Source: Callipepla californica brunnescens
Taxonomy: Eukaryota; Chordata; Aves; Galliformes; Odontophoridae
Length of the DNA: 64,000 nt
Direction: 5' to 3'
Assembly (NCBI GenBank): GCA_023055505.1
Contig: JALIRH010000002.1
Span: 2,837,001-2,901,000, forward strand
Shown here in pieces: positions 36,666 through 49,365 of this stretch. Within the stretch, counting starts at the first letter, position 1. Each line of letters begins with the position of its first letter. The translations under genes and the position numbers were made by a program. The notes under the pieces are model-generated. The model was not told the origin of the DNA, made no database searches, and saw nothing but the letters and a program-made list of their open reading frames with translations.

Positions 36666-39600
36666 GAAATTGAATCCCAGGAGACCCAGGGCCTGATCCT
36701 GAGAGGTGAACCCAGCGGACTAGACTTCACCCTACTTAGACTTTCTATAAATAAGTTTGTGTCGGGGCCAGTTCCTGGCATTTGCCTCTTTCTCAGTCCT
36801 TTCAGTCAGCCCCTCTTGGCATTTAACAATGTGATTTTTCCAGTGAAATATGGATTGCTCTCACTTCCACGTTTTTCCCAGCTGTCTGACTCCAAAATGT
36901 GAGCTGACTTGGATAAATCCGAGGTGCCAACACTAGAGAGATAGGCAAAGATTAAATAAAAAAATAATACTAAAAAAACCACACACTTTTAATTATGCAA
37001 ATATTTGCGCAAAGGAAAAAATGAATCTGCCAATGCCATGTCTACCCTCCTGCTGAGTTTATAGTAAGGATGCCAGCAGTTGAAGTTTCTGGCAAGAAAC
37101 TTAGGGTAAAGAGGACTCATTAAGCGAATTCTTAAAAATATTTCAGGAGGGTTAATTTTAATTGGACAACTCATCTTCTAAATGTCATTAATCTCATCAA
37201 AGATCAAAGACATTGTTGTGTAATCTGTGTATCCTAGAAAAAGTTAACCAGACATGAAACTCGCTAACAGAAATATTTACCACAACCAGATGAAAAATAA
37301 TATCCAATAATTTCTACAATCAAAAAACAAAAAAACAAAAAAAACCCTTCATGCTTGGGGAAAAATTGAAAACAGAAGAGCAGCCTAGAATCTTGAAATG
37401 TGTTGTGTAACTGAGTTATGTTCTCAGCCTTCCTTTCAGTTTTTTTCATATGTGCCTTCCAACTGGGGGGAACTGTTTGGCAATATTTTAGAGCTAGTAA
37501 CAATTGTTTGTGGGAAACTATTCATTTGAATGGAATCATCCATTCTCTGTCAAACTTGCAGTCTACACGAGAACTTTCAATTTTTCACGTAATGATTTTT
37601 GGCCAGAATAATGCCCTTGAGCAGACGCTTCAGTCAATCTAATGGAAGTTACCAATTAGGTCTAAAGAGAGTTGCTGAGAATTTGGAAATTATTTACATT
37701 CAGATTTCAAACACAGACAAAACTGGTACTTTAAATATGGTACAAATTTTACGTTGTTTGTAGAAAAACTGCCCTTTTTTTGTGCACATCCAGGAGCAGG
37801 CGTGCCCTCTGTGCTAGCACTGTTGTACAAGATCAGCAGCAGTGTCTATGTCAACCTGCAGTGACATTTCCAGGCTTACAGCTCACTGCCCTGGATATAC
37901 TTCATGCTCCACTGGTTTGGATGTCATAAAGGTGTCAACTGTGAAAACATCTTGCTGAAAAAAATATCCAGTATCTGAGAAAGACAAGAACTTCAAAACT
38001 CAACATAGTTTGTATGCACACATGAATATTATAATTTCTCCAGAAAATAATAATAATAATAATAATAATGAAATTGTGGCATTCCTTTTTCCTCACTATA
38101 CATAAGTTTGAACCCTGACCAGGACTCTTTTCATCTCTTCCATATGAACTGTTTCTAATTGTAGGTATGGCACCTTTCTTAGTTGTCCTCTGCCCCATGT
38201 CAATAAGGAATGACCTGATCCAGCCCGTCCAGAAATACATACCAGCTCCTTGTTACCCCAGCACAAGATATAAAGGTGAAAGGTTGGGTGAGTTTGTCCT
38301 TCTGGTTTATCTGCTAGTTTTCCATCTGTCAAGTTCTGTCAATATTCCACAGGGCCACTGTCCATTGAGAAGGTGATGGATGGATGCAGCCAAGAGCTGC
38401 ACAGAAAGGCCAGCAAACTATATGTGAATCAAAGATGTCCAAACTGGATGAAGAGAAAACAAACCTGATGTTCTGGCAAGTTATAAAGACCTGGACACAT
38501 TTCTGGTTCTCTGTAACCTTCTCAGCATAGGCTGATTGTTGTCCATCTAGAACAGCCCACATTCTACAATCAAAGAGAAGACAACAAACATGTCCTCCAT
38601 GACATGGTGTGCCTGTATACAGTATCCCCCACCCAAGAACTGTGTCTGGAATGCTGAGTTCTTGATGGAAAACATTACCAGGTCCACAGACAATTCTCTC
38701 AGTAATTAATGGCTGGACCATGCCCTTAGCTTCCAACCAGCCTGAGTGGGTTTTGAGATTTGGCAATTCATTGCAGATATCATCTGTGGAAAAGAAAAAA
38801 ATTAAAAAAGAGAGAAAAATAATCAGCAGTATTGAGAAACACGTTTGTGGAAAAAGCTGAGACCACACTGGGGAATGAAAATAGCGTGATCTTCATGGGA
38901 TTTTTCTCCTAGTGACCTGGCAAGTAGGCACAGCAACAGATCCTTGGGCACTGAGCTCAGGGGTGACTGGAGCAGAAAGATCCCACCAGCACAGACATCT
39001 AAGTAAGCTATCACAGGGAACCTGCAGTGCTACCCAGCACTCCCTATCTAAGATGTGGTAGAGTTGATGTCTATAATGGCAATGACACGTCTTCAGTCTA
39101 GTCCATGCAATGTTGTGCCCTTCCCAAAGGGATCAATTCTAAGAGGAAAAAACAAATATCCATTTAACTAAGCCTCAAGAAAAGGAGATAACTGTGAATA
39201 GGCGGCAAGAGTAGAAAGAATTAGGGCTACTTGTGCTTTCTGGATTCATTCTTCTGCACCCAATTATCTTGCCATGAAAGGAGGCTATGCTTCTTCAAAA
39301 GGAAAACTGTGCTCTTACCTCAGTGAGTGGCAAAATGCCCAGCAATTTTAGTGATGACAGAACAAAGCCTTGTGAGAAAAGGGCAAAGAAGAAGGGAAGC
39401 AAATTCACCGTTGCCATAAATGTGCTTGCGTACTAGTTTTCTATCTGCAAAGGCTTTGTATGAGCTCACCTCATCCCCATCACCGCAAGTCGTCAGCTGG
39501 CATGTGGGTGGTCAGGGCAGCATTCAGTTCATGCTGAATGTATATCAACAAGCCTCTGAGCATCAGAGCTCTGCTTGCCCTGCTCACAGGGGAGGTCCCC

Positions 39601-39999
39601 TGTGCTGAGATCTCCCATGTTAGGTAGTGCTCAGGAGACGTGCACAGACTGTGCCAACGCAATGCCAGAACCAGGAGACAGATGAGGGAATTCAGGCATG
39701 GGGCTGGGAGCTTCCCAGCATTGCTGTGAAGCATCATCTTTCAAGGTTTGCTCATTCTCTATTGATTTCAGAGGCCGTGCATGGTGCTCCCTTGTAAGAC
39801 AGCACTACAGCATGCTGCTGACACCATACAGAGAAAAGTGACAGTGCTGGAGCCGTGGGATTTGGATATTAGTTCAACATATCACTTTGTTCTGATTCCC
39901 ATTTGCCTAGGTGAGGGAACAGAGCCCAGGCTCCAAGGTAGCCTTCCAGGAAAGGATGCTGGAGTCTCCAGCTCTGGACAGTTCACTCGATGAAACATC
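36666..39999. other. Intergenic sequence with (TAA)n and one exon-like minus-strand segment
   Basis: It contains A-rich runs at 37323-37346 and a (TAA)n run. A splice-bounded open segment on the minus strand lies at 38465-38783 (see findings). No known gene is recognised. Confidence 0.4.
38046..38069. repeat. (TAA)n microsatellite, about 8 units
   Basis: Uninterrupted AAT/TAA trinucleotides. Confidence 0.9.
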
Positions 40000-40493
40000 C
40001 TGAATTGTACTCATCACTGGTGAGGCTGCATCTTGCGTATTCTTTTTTGGGCCACTCATTACAACAAAGACATTGAAACCCTGGAGTGTGTCCAAAGAAG
40101 GGCAGTGAAGCTGTGAAAGGTCTGGAGCACAAGTCATATGAGGAGCAGCTGAGGGAACTGGGATTGTTTAGTCTGGAGAAGAGGAGGCTCAGGGAAGACC
40201 TTATGAGTGGAGGTGGGGGTTGGCCTCTTATCCCAGGTAACAATGATAGAACAAGAGGTAATGGCCTAAAATTGTGTTAAAGAATGTTAGGAAAAATTTC
40301 TTATCAGAAAGATGTAATGCATTGGAATAAGCTGCCCAGGGAGACTGTGGACTCACCATCCCAGGCAGTGTTCAAGAAAGGAGTAGATGTGGCACTGAGG
40401 GACAAGATTTAGTGGACATGGTGGGGGTGGATCAACAACTGAAGTAGATGATCTTAAAGGTCTTTCCCAACTTCAGTGATACTACGATTCCAC
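40000..40493 (+). mobile_element. CR1 LINE 3' fragment, about 490 bp
   Basis: Sense order: AAGACATTGAAACCCTGGAG, TGTCCAAAGAAGGGCAGTGA, GAGGAGCAGCTGAGGGAACT, AGAGGAGGCTCAGGGAAGAC, CTGCCCAGGGAGACTGTGGA, GTAGATGTGGCACTGAGGGA and a decayed GATACTACGATTCCAC tail. Confidence 0.95.
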
Positions 40494-42619
40494 AAAAATC
40501 CTGGTCTGCTTAGCAGCCTCCACACTAATCAGCAGAGAAATGTGGCAAGAACCAAGCAGACATCCACTGGCTTTACTTTGTCAGTTTATCAGCCACGCTT
40601 GGCCTGCTGGCATGTTAGCACCACATGAAAATCCAAGGTATGAGAGGGTGTGGTATGTAAATCTCAGATGACATAAACTAGTGCATGCTTAGCTGATAAT
40701 GATAATTACTCTTCATTTTCCCTGCTCATCAGCTTATTTAGCCTGGTGGCACTGAAATGGTTTCCCATCTTGTGTAGTTGCAAAACCTGGAAATCATACA
40801 GAATAAATTAGCACACAATAGTCTCCAGTAGACTTGGAGATATAACTGTGTTCTTGGTGATGTACGAATCTTCTTTCTTTATTTTTCCCCAGTGTCTTTT
40901 GGGGAAAGAGGAAAAAAATATTTTTTAAGAAGAAAGAGGAAGATCAATGCAACATGGGCTCTCATTTTGCTGAGCTGTAGCTGTCAGGAGAAGCAGTAGA
41001 ATCTGTCATTCCTCTCCAACTCTCTTGTATAAATAAAAGTCTGAACCTTCAAGCAATGGCCTTTTGTTCTAGGGAACTTAGCATTTTTCTATAGTGCTCT
41101 TCACAGGGAAAGAATGCAGCTCCAGAGCTGGACAACCTGCTTTCTACCATCCTTCTGGTAGATGTGACTGGGAATAAACAAAGTAATTCTGGAGCCAGTA
41201 GTGGAAAAAAGGGCAAATTCTTCTTTAAACAGTTGCACCACTAAGTCATCTGCTCTGAAGGCTCCTGCCCAACTCCTGTCCAGCTTACCAGTGGGCTCTT
41301 TGGAAAGTGGAAAAGACCCAAAAAAAAAAAACACTCATTGCTGACATTGTCACAATAACCCTATTCCATTGTTCTCAATAGGGCAGAAAACTCTTAGGCC
41401 ACCCCTCACCTTGCAGAGTGACAAAATAAATATATATGGTGTGGCTGAGACCAGAAGTTGACGCTGATGATGGAAACATTATACTGAATAATGAACAAAT
41501 GTTGTGTTTTCTTATGAATTTGTCTGAGAGGAATGAAAAGGGATTATATAGTTTGTATTCCATCACCATCTTCCTGATTCAACGGCCTAAAATGCAGTAC
41601 AGACTGAGATTTCTAAATTAAAACATACAAAGTTAGCTGCTCCTGTGTATGTTTGACATCTCAGTGTATTAACAACCCAGTGTATTGATTTGATATTAAC
41701 ATAACCCCTTCACCAATAAGTGTTCAGACATGTTATTTGTATATATGTCTTCTTAGCACTGAATCCTTAACTAATTCCTCCAGTGGCCTTACTTGCACTG
41801 GTATAACCTGCATTCATACCCTGATCATCACATTTGCTACAGGTTTCTTGGTCCTAGAAGGCTACATCTGAATGCTAGCCCCACATCTATGCTCAAAAAG
41901 AACAATATCAAGAGATGAATGAGTGGATAGGCTGCCCGTGTCTGAGCCCATGGTCAGCATATCCTCAGTGCTACTGTATCTACATTTGATGCAGATGTCT
42001 CCACAGTGTCAGTTCCTTCAACGTGGAGGATGAGATGAAAATAAAACATAATCACATCCTTTTTTTCCACTTAAATAAAGCTTTCCTTGACTCCATCCAA
42101 AGTGCTTTTGCTCCCCATGCTATGTGTACACCAGTGTCTGAACACATCACGCATCCCATGGGACTAGCAGGAGAACAAGCTGGGTGAGTCAGTATCCTGC
42201 CTCCACAAGTGGACGCCCAAGTAAGAACATAGGCTTAGGAAAAATATATAACAGTATTTCCTTAGAGCACTTCACAGCATTCAACAGTCTGTGTGATGGG
42301 AATTTCCCAGGTAAGAAGAGGGATTTCGGCATGTGAAATTTTCTTTCAGCTTTTTCCAGTTTGTTTATGAGTCCTCAGGTCCACAACTTCCTGCAGCAAG
42401 GATCTCCAAAGTTTTATGACGACATGTGAATAATCACCTCTTTTTTCTCATTTTCCTCTTATTGTTTGGTATATTCTTCTGATGTCCTCCAGTTCTTACA
42501 TGGCAGAGTCTGTGAAGAGTCATCCCTGTTCTCCTTCTCTGTGTGACTTGGGAGTAATGTTGTTCCATCCCCCTCCTTCTTTGCTTTTTCAGCCTAAAAT
42601 TTGGCAGTACTGACACTAT
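40494..42619. other. Intergenic sequence, nothing recognised
   Basis: The block 40660-40770 holds several TGATAAT/TAATTA-type motifs and is free of repeats, which would suit a conserved element. I cannot test conservation. No coding signal. Confidence 0.4.
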
Positions 42620-42768
42620 TGCTCCATCCCTGGAGATGTTAAAGGCCAGGTCGGATGGAACCCTGGGCAGCCTGATCTAGTGTGTGGCAGCCCTGCCCAT
42701 GACAGGGAGGTTGGAACTAGATGGTATTAAATGTCCTCTCCGACACAAGCCATCCTGTGATTCTGTGA
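42620..42768 (+). mobile_element. CR1 LINE 3' fragment
   Basis: CCATCCCTGGAGATGTTAAAGG is followed by CCAGGTCGGATGGAACCCTG, GGCAGCCTGATCTAGTGTGT, GGTTGGAACTAGATGGTATT and CTGTGATTCTGTGAC. Confidence 0.93.
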
Positions 42769-43239
42769 CTTTCCAGAGCAGGTCAGCAGAGGGAGCTGAT
42801 GGTCCAAGCCCTTCCAGCAGCTCATGTCTCCGTGCGTTTCAGCATCTAACAGACTAAATATAAAACAATCCCCATTGTTTCTCCCAGCTGCGCGTCTGCA
42901 AGATTCAAGGGAATACAATCAAATATCCAATTAAGGCAACGCACTCAAAAGGAAGAATAGTAGTACTTAGGAGAATGTTTTATTTTGAACAAAGGCAAAT
43001 TTCAGGGCTTGTCATGAAAGCAAGAGAATGAGACAGGCAAGACCAAAAATCCCGGTTCAGAATGACCCTTCAATCACTGCATGTTTTGGAAAAGTTAGTA
43101 TTAACATGAAAAATCAAAGAATGAAACTGCAGATGGGGAATGAATAGGGTTGGACGTGGGGATGTAATGGGGAGGGGAACAAGGATGCAGTGGGGATGGG
43201 GATGTCATGGAGTTAGAGAGGGGGATGCAAACTTTGTCT

Positions 43240-43770
43240 TAGGGTGGATGTCACCTGGAGTACTGCATCCACATGTGGACCCCTCAGTACAGGAGAGATA
43301 TGGACCTGCTGGAGTGCATCCAGAGGAGGGCCACAGATATGATCCAAGAAATGTAATATTTCCCCTCTGAGGACAGGCTGAGAGACTGGGGTCTGTTCAT
43401 CCTGGAGAAGGAAGGCTGCAGGGAGACCTGAGAGCAGCCTTTCAATATCTAAAGGGGGACTGTAAGAAAGAAGGGGACAGACTTTTTAGCAGGATGTCTT
43501 CCGATAGGATAAATGGTTTCAGACTAGAAGAGGGAAGATTTAGATTGGATATATGGAAAAGCTTTTTACAGTATAGGTAGTGGGGCAGGTTTCCTAGAGC
43601 GGTGATGGATGTCCCATCCTTGGAAACATCCAAGGTCAGTCTGGACTGGGCTCTCAGCAATCTGAACTAACTGTAGGTGTCTCTATTCATTGCAATGGAG
43701 CTTAACTATCTGGCCTTGAAGGGGCACTTCCAACTCAAACAATTATATAATTATATGATTCTGTAATCCA
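43240..43770 (+). mobile_element. CR1 LINE 3' fragment, about 530 bp
   Basis: Sense order: CACCTGGAGTACTGCATCCA, CAGAGGAGGGCCACAGATAT, CTTTCAATATCTAAAGGGGG, AACATCCAAGGTCAGTCTGG and TAACTGTAGGTGTCTCTATT, with an AT-rich degenerate ATTATATGATTCTGTAAT tail. Same subfamily as 62530-63322. Confidence 0.95.
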
Positions 43771-44618
43771 GCATCTGGTGCAGATTGTCCCATGAGAAAA
43801 GATTTTTGCAGGGTCTACCATGAGATTCAGAGCACAGAAAGAATGGTCTGCAAGTCCTGAGCTCCCTACGTGTCCCCAGGCTGAGCTCTGGGCTCTGCAA
43901 GAAGCAGAATGCAGGAGGAGACCCAGGGCCTGACAGCTTCCAGTCCTCCGGAAACTTCAGGGAAATGAAAAAAAGTCTGCTTTGGAACCAAACCAGATCA
44001 TAAAGAAAAAGAAGAAATAATAAAAAAAAATAGAAATAAAAAATCATTGATGACATTTCCCGCTAACCGGAAAGCCTGCTTTCTTTTCCAGCAAATTCTC
44101 ACTCCCCCATCACCTCTGTTTCTGGCGTTCCCCAAGGTGCACGTGCTTTGGCTGGGTTTTATTTAATCCTCAGTACTGAGGAGCCTCGCTTCTTGTTTCT
44201 GGCAGCTGGATTCCACCACTGGGTAATTCTGAGGCTAAACTGTTTAAATAATGTTAATGGCTTTACAAATTCACTTTCAAAACAGCCCGAAGTGTAAAGC
44301 CAGCACAGCTGAAGCAGCATGCAGAGGCTTAGGCATGTTTAGATAAGAGTGGGTGCAGTGTAAGCTGTCAGAGTGCTCCATGCAAACTATTCACAAGCCG
44401 AGAACCAGGGACTTCTGCCTCTTAGCTACAACTCCTGCACTGCAATGGAGTAGGTGCTTACTACAGCAGGGCAGGGATTGATAACCAGCATAACTAGAGG
44501 CTTTGGAGATTTGTGTTTTTATTTTTCTTGGCAGCATGCTCTCCCTCTGTGCTGCTGGAGAAAACAACAGCATCTCCATTCGTATTTTCTTCAGGTTTTC
44601 AAAACAGCAATGAAAGAT
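43771..44618. other. Intergenic, repeat-free block before the purine tract
   Basis: No coding exon recognised. The stretch 44150-44360 carries TTTAAATAATGTTAATGG and AGATAAG motifs and looks unique. Function unknown. Confidence 0.4.
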
Positions 44619-45290
44619 GAAAAAGAAAAAGGAAAAGGAAAAGGAAAAGGAAAAGGAAAAGGAAAAGGAAAAGGAAAAGAAAAAGAAAAAGAAAAAGAAA
44701 AAGAAAAAGAAAAAGAAAAAGAAAAAGAAAAAGAAAAAGAAAAAGAAAAAGAAAAAGAAAAAGAAAAAGAAAAAGAAAAAGAAAAAGAAGGAAAAGGAAA
44801 AGGAAAAGGAAAAGGAAAAGGAAAAGAAAAAGAAAAAGAAAAAGAAAAAGAAAAAGAAAAAGAAAAAGAAAAAGAAAAAGAAAAAGAAAAAGAAAAAGAA
44901 AAAGAAAAAGAAAAAGAAAAAGAAAAAGAAAAAGAAAAAGAAAAAGGAAAAGAAAAAGAAAAAGGAAAAAAGAAAAAGAAAAAGAAAAAGAAGAAAAAGG
45001 AAAAGGAAAAGGAAAAAAGAAAAAAGAAAAAAGAAAAAGAAGAAAAAGAAAAAGAAAAAAGAAAAGAAAAGAAAAGAAAAGAAAAGAAAAGAAAAGAAAA
45101 GAAAAGAAAAGAAAAGAAAAGAAAAGAAAAGAAAAGAAAAGAAAAGAAAAGAAAAGAAAAGAAAAGAAAAGAAAAGAAAAGAAAAGAAAAGGAAAAATGG
45201 GAAAAGGGAGAAGAACAAAAGGAAAAATAAAAAGAAAAGAAGAAAAATATTAACAAGGGGAAAAAAAAGAAAAAAGGAAAAGAAAAACAA
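44619..45290. repeat. Large purine microsatellite: (GGAAAA)n, (GAAAAA)n and (GAAAA)n blocks
   Basis: On the + strand 44619-45197 contains only A and G (579 bases). Sub-blocks: GGAAAA hexamers (about 44630-44680), GAAAAA hexamers (44681-44787), GGAAAA again (44788-44825), GAAAAA hexamers (44826-44945), a mixed A/G stretch to 45060, and GAAAA pentamers (45061-45190). A degenerate A-rich end reaches 45290. Both strands give long open frames here (Lys/Glu-rich or Phe/Ser-rich), which are artefacts of the repeat. Confidence 0.98.
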
Positions 45291-46811
45291 AATATGAGAC
45301 TTTACAGAGGATACTGAATGTACGGTAGAACTTCATGGTTTAACATGGGGCAAATCTGTGTTCATTTAGTTGAAGCAAAAACTGGAGTTGTCTGGAGCCA
45401 TGCCATGCCCTTACATGATCTATTCCAGCTAAAGATCAAGAAAGGGCAAGACTTGGCTACCCAAATCTGCATTTCCACACCCAGATCCTTTCTATATTCA
45501 AGAGAGAAAGCTATCAGAGAACATCAGACCTCTCTATGCGTAACTGCATTTGCACATCTACGACTCTCTGCTGCCTGTACAGGCTTTGTGTCCACCACAC
45601 AGGTCATGCTGCCATCATGGTAGTCATAACAGTATCGCTCGGGATTATCTGTGCCTCTCAGCAGCCCAGATTTCACAAGGGTCACACTGCTTTCACGTAA
45701 TTGCAGTTGTGCTCAATAATCTCCCTTAGACAAACTAAAATAGGGTCAGGAGATGCTTGTGCTTTGATTTACATCAGGATAAATCAACTGTTCTGCCCCA
45801 GTGGTTGTCTGTGTACCAGCAAAGGAAAAGTGAGATAAGGTCAGTACAGACCTACGGAGATTTAATGCGTGTCAGCATCATGCAACTCAGTATTACGTGT
45901 TTAGGAAACCAAAAGAAAGATCAAAAGAAAAATTAAGTGTATGTTTCAGCAACGTGGATGATAAACCACTGAAACAAGCCAGTACGGGAAGGGGTGGATC
46001 CGCTACTTCATGATGCCTTCAAATCAAACGGTTCCTCCCAAAATTGTTTTGGGCAATTTAGTGAGCAATGATGTAAAACCTTAAGGCTGCTGAAGTCAGA
46101 AAGTCTGCCAATGACTTTGAAGGTTTACAGTCTGGTTTCAGCCTTGATGAATGAGAAGGATCATACAGGAAACAGGGTTTGGGAAGAGGGACAATTTTTG
46201 GTCAACACAGAAGGAAAACCAGTCATATGATACAGTGGTGTTTGTGAGGACCACACAGTAGATGCTGGCCAATGAAGGATTTGAGGGCGTGAGGTCAGGG
46301 CTGGCTGAAATGAGATCTCAAAGATGATGTGTGTATAAAGGACAGGAAGGAAACAGAAAGCATCCATTAGTAGTGCTGTTCCACAAAATGTTTCATGCCT
46401 GGCCCAGCAGCAACGTGGGACATGTCTACCCCATGGTGATGGACCTAGGACACGTGTTGCCTAAGGTGGTCCTAGCCCATAACTCCCAGATGTTATGGGA
46501 AATCATCTCAATAACATGAAACAGTTATTTTATCCATCTTTCCAGTCTAAACACATAGCCCTGCCTTCCCAAAGATACGTGCCACTTTTTCACATTCAGA
46601 CAGTGGGCATGGGTTTGCTAAAGCAATCCTAGAACCTCAACTCCAAATGCTGTATCATCCATCACCATGGACAACCTAAGCCACAAAAATCATCAGTGTT
46701 GACAGATAGTTTCCTCCAAGCTAGACAGAAGGACTCTGACAGCTTTGCACAGGAGAAAGTTGAGGATGCCCCAACCACAAAGCATTAAGCCTCACATTCC
46801 AGAGCATCATA
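45291..46811. other. Intergenic sequence, nothing recognised
   Basis: No repeat family, RNA gene or exon could be supported in these 1.5 kb. Confidence 0.45.
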
Positions 46812-46870
46812 ATAGGATTATGGGATCATTCTGGCTGGAAGGGACCTCAAAGCAGGCTCAGCTTTGAGTA
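46812..46870 (-). mobile_element. Probable CR1 LINE 3' tail remnant
   Basis: AGGATTATGGGATCATTCTGG is followed by CTGGAAGGGACCTCAAAGC. Short and diverged. Confidence 0.5.
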
Positions 46871-47585
46871 TCAGCACAGATTGCTGAGGGCTGAATCCAG
46901 TTTTCTCTCCCAGGATGGAGACTGGACAACATGCTACCTTAGTACGAGGGTTAGAGTAACTCTGTCCAAAGCATGGAATGAATGAAGGAGTAGGATCATG
47001 CTTGCTGAAGGTAGACACCGCCTGCCAGCCTTCCTTCAGCTCATTCCAGGGAGTGCAAGAGGTTTTGCTTTCCCCCTATCCTCATTCCCCATCTCCTCAC
47101 ATACTCCTCCAGGGCACAGGGCCCCAAAAGCCCCTCGTGTTACTCCAGCCTTCTGGCATGAGTGCTCAGTGATCATTCCCGAGCTTGCTGTCCTGCCGTG
47201 ATTCACAGCTCCTCTGTTGCTCTTCCTTATATGGGAACTTCGCATTTCCCTCACATTTCCTGCACTGGGAAAGTCAAGGCTGAAAAATGCCTTTATATAT
47301 TCTCCGCTACCAGCCCCTCGCCTAGAGACAGTTCACATCCCACTGTGCCCCATGGCATGCCCCATGTTGAAATAGTTCTTCAGTGCGCCCTCATCCCGCA
47401 TCATGTCCTGCCACCTGAGTCATCATAGATGCTGCCAAAATCCACCAGCAAATGTCGCTTCCTCATGCAGTGAACCCTGGCCATTCCCATGCCACCCAAA
47501 ATGGCACACACACTAGGCAATGCACTCCTGCTCCCTAAGACATGGGCGTGGAGCTGTAGTTAGCAGCCTCTCTCAACAGGGCCAT

Positions 47586-47745
47586 TCACAGAATCAGAAT
47601 TTCCAAATTGCAGAAAGGCTGAGGCTAGAATGGACATCCAGGTCCATCTGGTTCAACTTCAAATCCCAGAGCAGGGTGCCCAGCAGCACATCCAAGAGAA
47701 GATCCCCCAACCTTTCTGGGCAGTAGTCCAGCTCCATTTTATTTA
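47586..47745 (-). mobile_element. CR1 LINE 3' fragment
   Basis: TCACAGAATCAGAATTTCCA is followed by AGGCTGAGGCTAGAATGGAC, GGTCCATCTGGTTCAACTTC, AGAGCAGGGTGCCCAGCAGC and CAACCTTTCTGGGCAGTAGT. Confidence 0.88.
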
Positions 47746-48230
47746 AACTCTTTCTTCAGGTATTGAAGGGAACACTACTGAGCACTGAGAAACATGGCAG
47801 CTTATTTTCTCTTTCTCCTACCTATTTTCTTGCTTAGCTTCAGGTGTTTGAAAGACTGTAAAGTCAGAACAGCGAGGAACATGGGGAGAGATGGACAGAT
47901 GCCCATTTCCTTACGAAACGAGGCTAAAAATAGGGCTAGATTGGCCCTTGGAAGCCATCGTCTTCATCCTTTTGTACTGATGTGGGACCACTTCTAAGAA
48001 AGCAATTACGACACAAACTATTTTTAGCCCACTCCAGATCCTCCCACAGCAAGCTTGTTGGATTTGCCCCCATCACCCTGCTTCCTTGTGTCATGGGCCA
48101 TCACCAATCTGGAGGGTATTTCCCCATCCCTTCACAGCATCTGCTTGCTCTCACAAGATTCCATGGAGATTGTACGGCCTCATCTTCCTCTTTCTGCTCC
48201 TGTTTCCAAAAATACGTCAGAAACACAAAT

Positions 48231-48333
48231 TCTAGTCTAGCTGTAGGTGTATGTCCCTGTCTGTTGCAGGGAAGTGGGTCTAGATGATTTTTAAGGGTCC
48301 ATTTTAACTCAAACAATTCTATGATTCTTTGAT
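48231..48333 (+). mobile_element. CR1 LINE 3' terminal fragment
   Basis: TCTAGTCTAGCTGTAGGTGT is followed by GTTGCAGGGAAGTGGGTCTA, GATGATTTTTAAGGGTCC and CAAACAATTCTATGATTC. Confidence 0.88.
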
Positions 48334-49247
48334 CAGGAATGCAAGCTCTTGTACCTGGTCAACATCAACCACTGAAGCAGCATGTCCATCCTTAAGGGTT
48401 GTATTTATTCCTTTATTCCTCCTCTTTCATTACAGTTAATTTCTGCCTCTTGTCTCCATGACTGTTTTCCACAGTTCCCTAGACTTGCCAAGGAGGTGCT
48501 TCCCTGCAGTGAAAGCCATCTGCTCAATCCCCTGCACCAGATGCATCCAGGTTTCCCCAGCTTTCTTGTTCTGCTAAATGTGAAATGATCCCATACCCAG
48601 GCCACACAAATCAAACCTGATGACCCATGGGGAGAGATTCTCCAACTCACCTCCCCACAGGAGCATCACATCCCTTGGAAATACCATCCCGAAGGCTATA
48701 TGCTTTGTGCGGCTTGAGTTCTTGGTGGGAAGATTTTGATCTGTAATGAGAATTTGCTTTCTCTGTAGCCCTTTCCTACCCAGCAATTTCCAGTCCAAAC
48801 TGAAGCTTCCAGCTTAATAACTGTCTTTCTGCAGCCAGGGAAACTAAGAGAGAGCAGATGTGGCAAAGAGGGAATGGTGTTATTAGGAAGGCAATTCCCA
48901 GAAAAATTCATTTGGCTGGTTAAGAAAGCACAGACAGTATAATCCTCCTGGGACAGAAAAGGCTGCAGAAGACAGAGGAGATGATGCAGAGCTTCAGACA
49001 CTCCAGTTCTCCCCAGGCAACTGATTCTCCCTAATAGAAAGACTTAAATAAGGGAATACAAAGTGATAAACAAGTGTGGGGTAAGACAGAGCTGGGCAGA
49101 AATTCAGGAAGAGCAAAAAGGAAAACAAACAGATTGGAGAGGAGAAGAGCATCCAAGCAAGCATGAACACAAGCCCAGCAGGATGATGATTAGTTGAACA
49201 GTTGCCTTTTAGCTCCCTGTGCAAGTCCAAGCACCCCCTTCCCTCAG
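48334..49247. other. Intergenic sequence, nothing recognised
   Basis: No coding, RNA or repeat signal seen. Confidence 0.45.
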
Positions 49248-49365
49248 AACTACAGGACTGCAGAATGGCTGAGGTTGGCAGGAGCCTCTGGGTCCATCTG
49301 GTCCAACCCCTGCTCAAGCAGGGCCACTGAGAGCACAGAAGCTCTTGAAGATCTTCAAGGAAGGA
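49248..49365 (-). mobile_element. CR1 LINE 3' tail fragment
   Basis: CTACAGGACTGCAGAATGGC is followed by TGAGGTTGGCAGGAGCCTCT, GGTCCATCTGGTCCAACCCC and TGCTCAAGCAGGGCCACTGA. Confidence 0.85.

Noticed and set aside
45061..45190. GAAAA pentamer run considered as a telomere or centromere satellite
   Set aside because: It does not match the vertebrate telomere unit and is part of one local microsatellite.
44391..45297. Very long Lys/Glu-rich and Phe-rich open frames on both strands
   Set aside because: They are only the A/G microsatellite read in different frames. Any repeat without stop codons gives such frames. There is no protein-like complexity.
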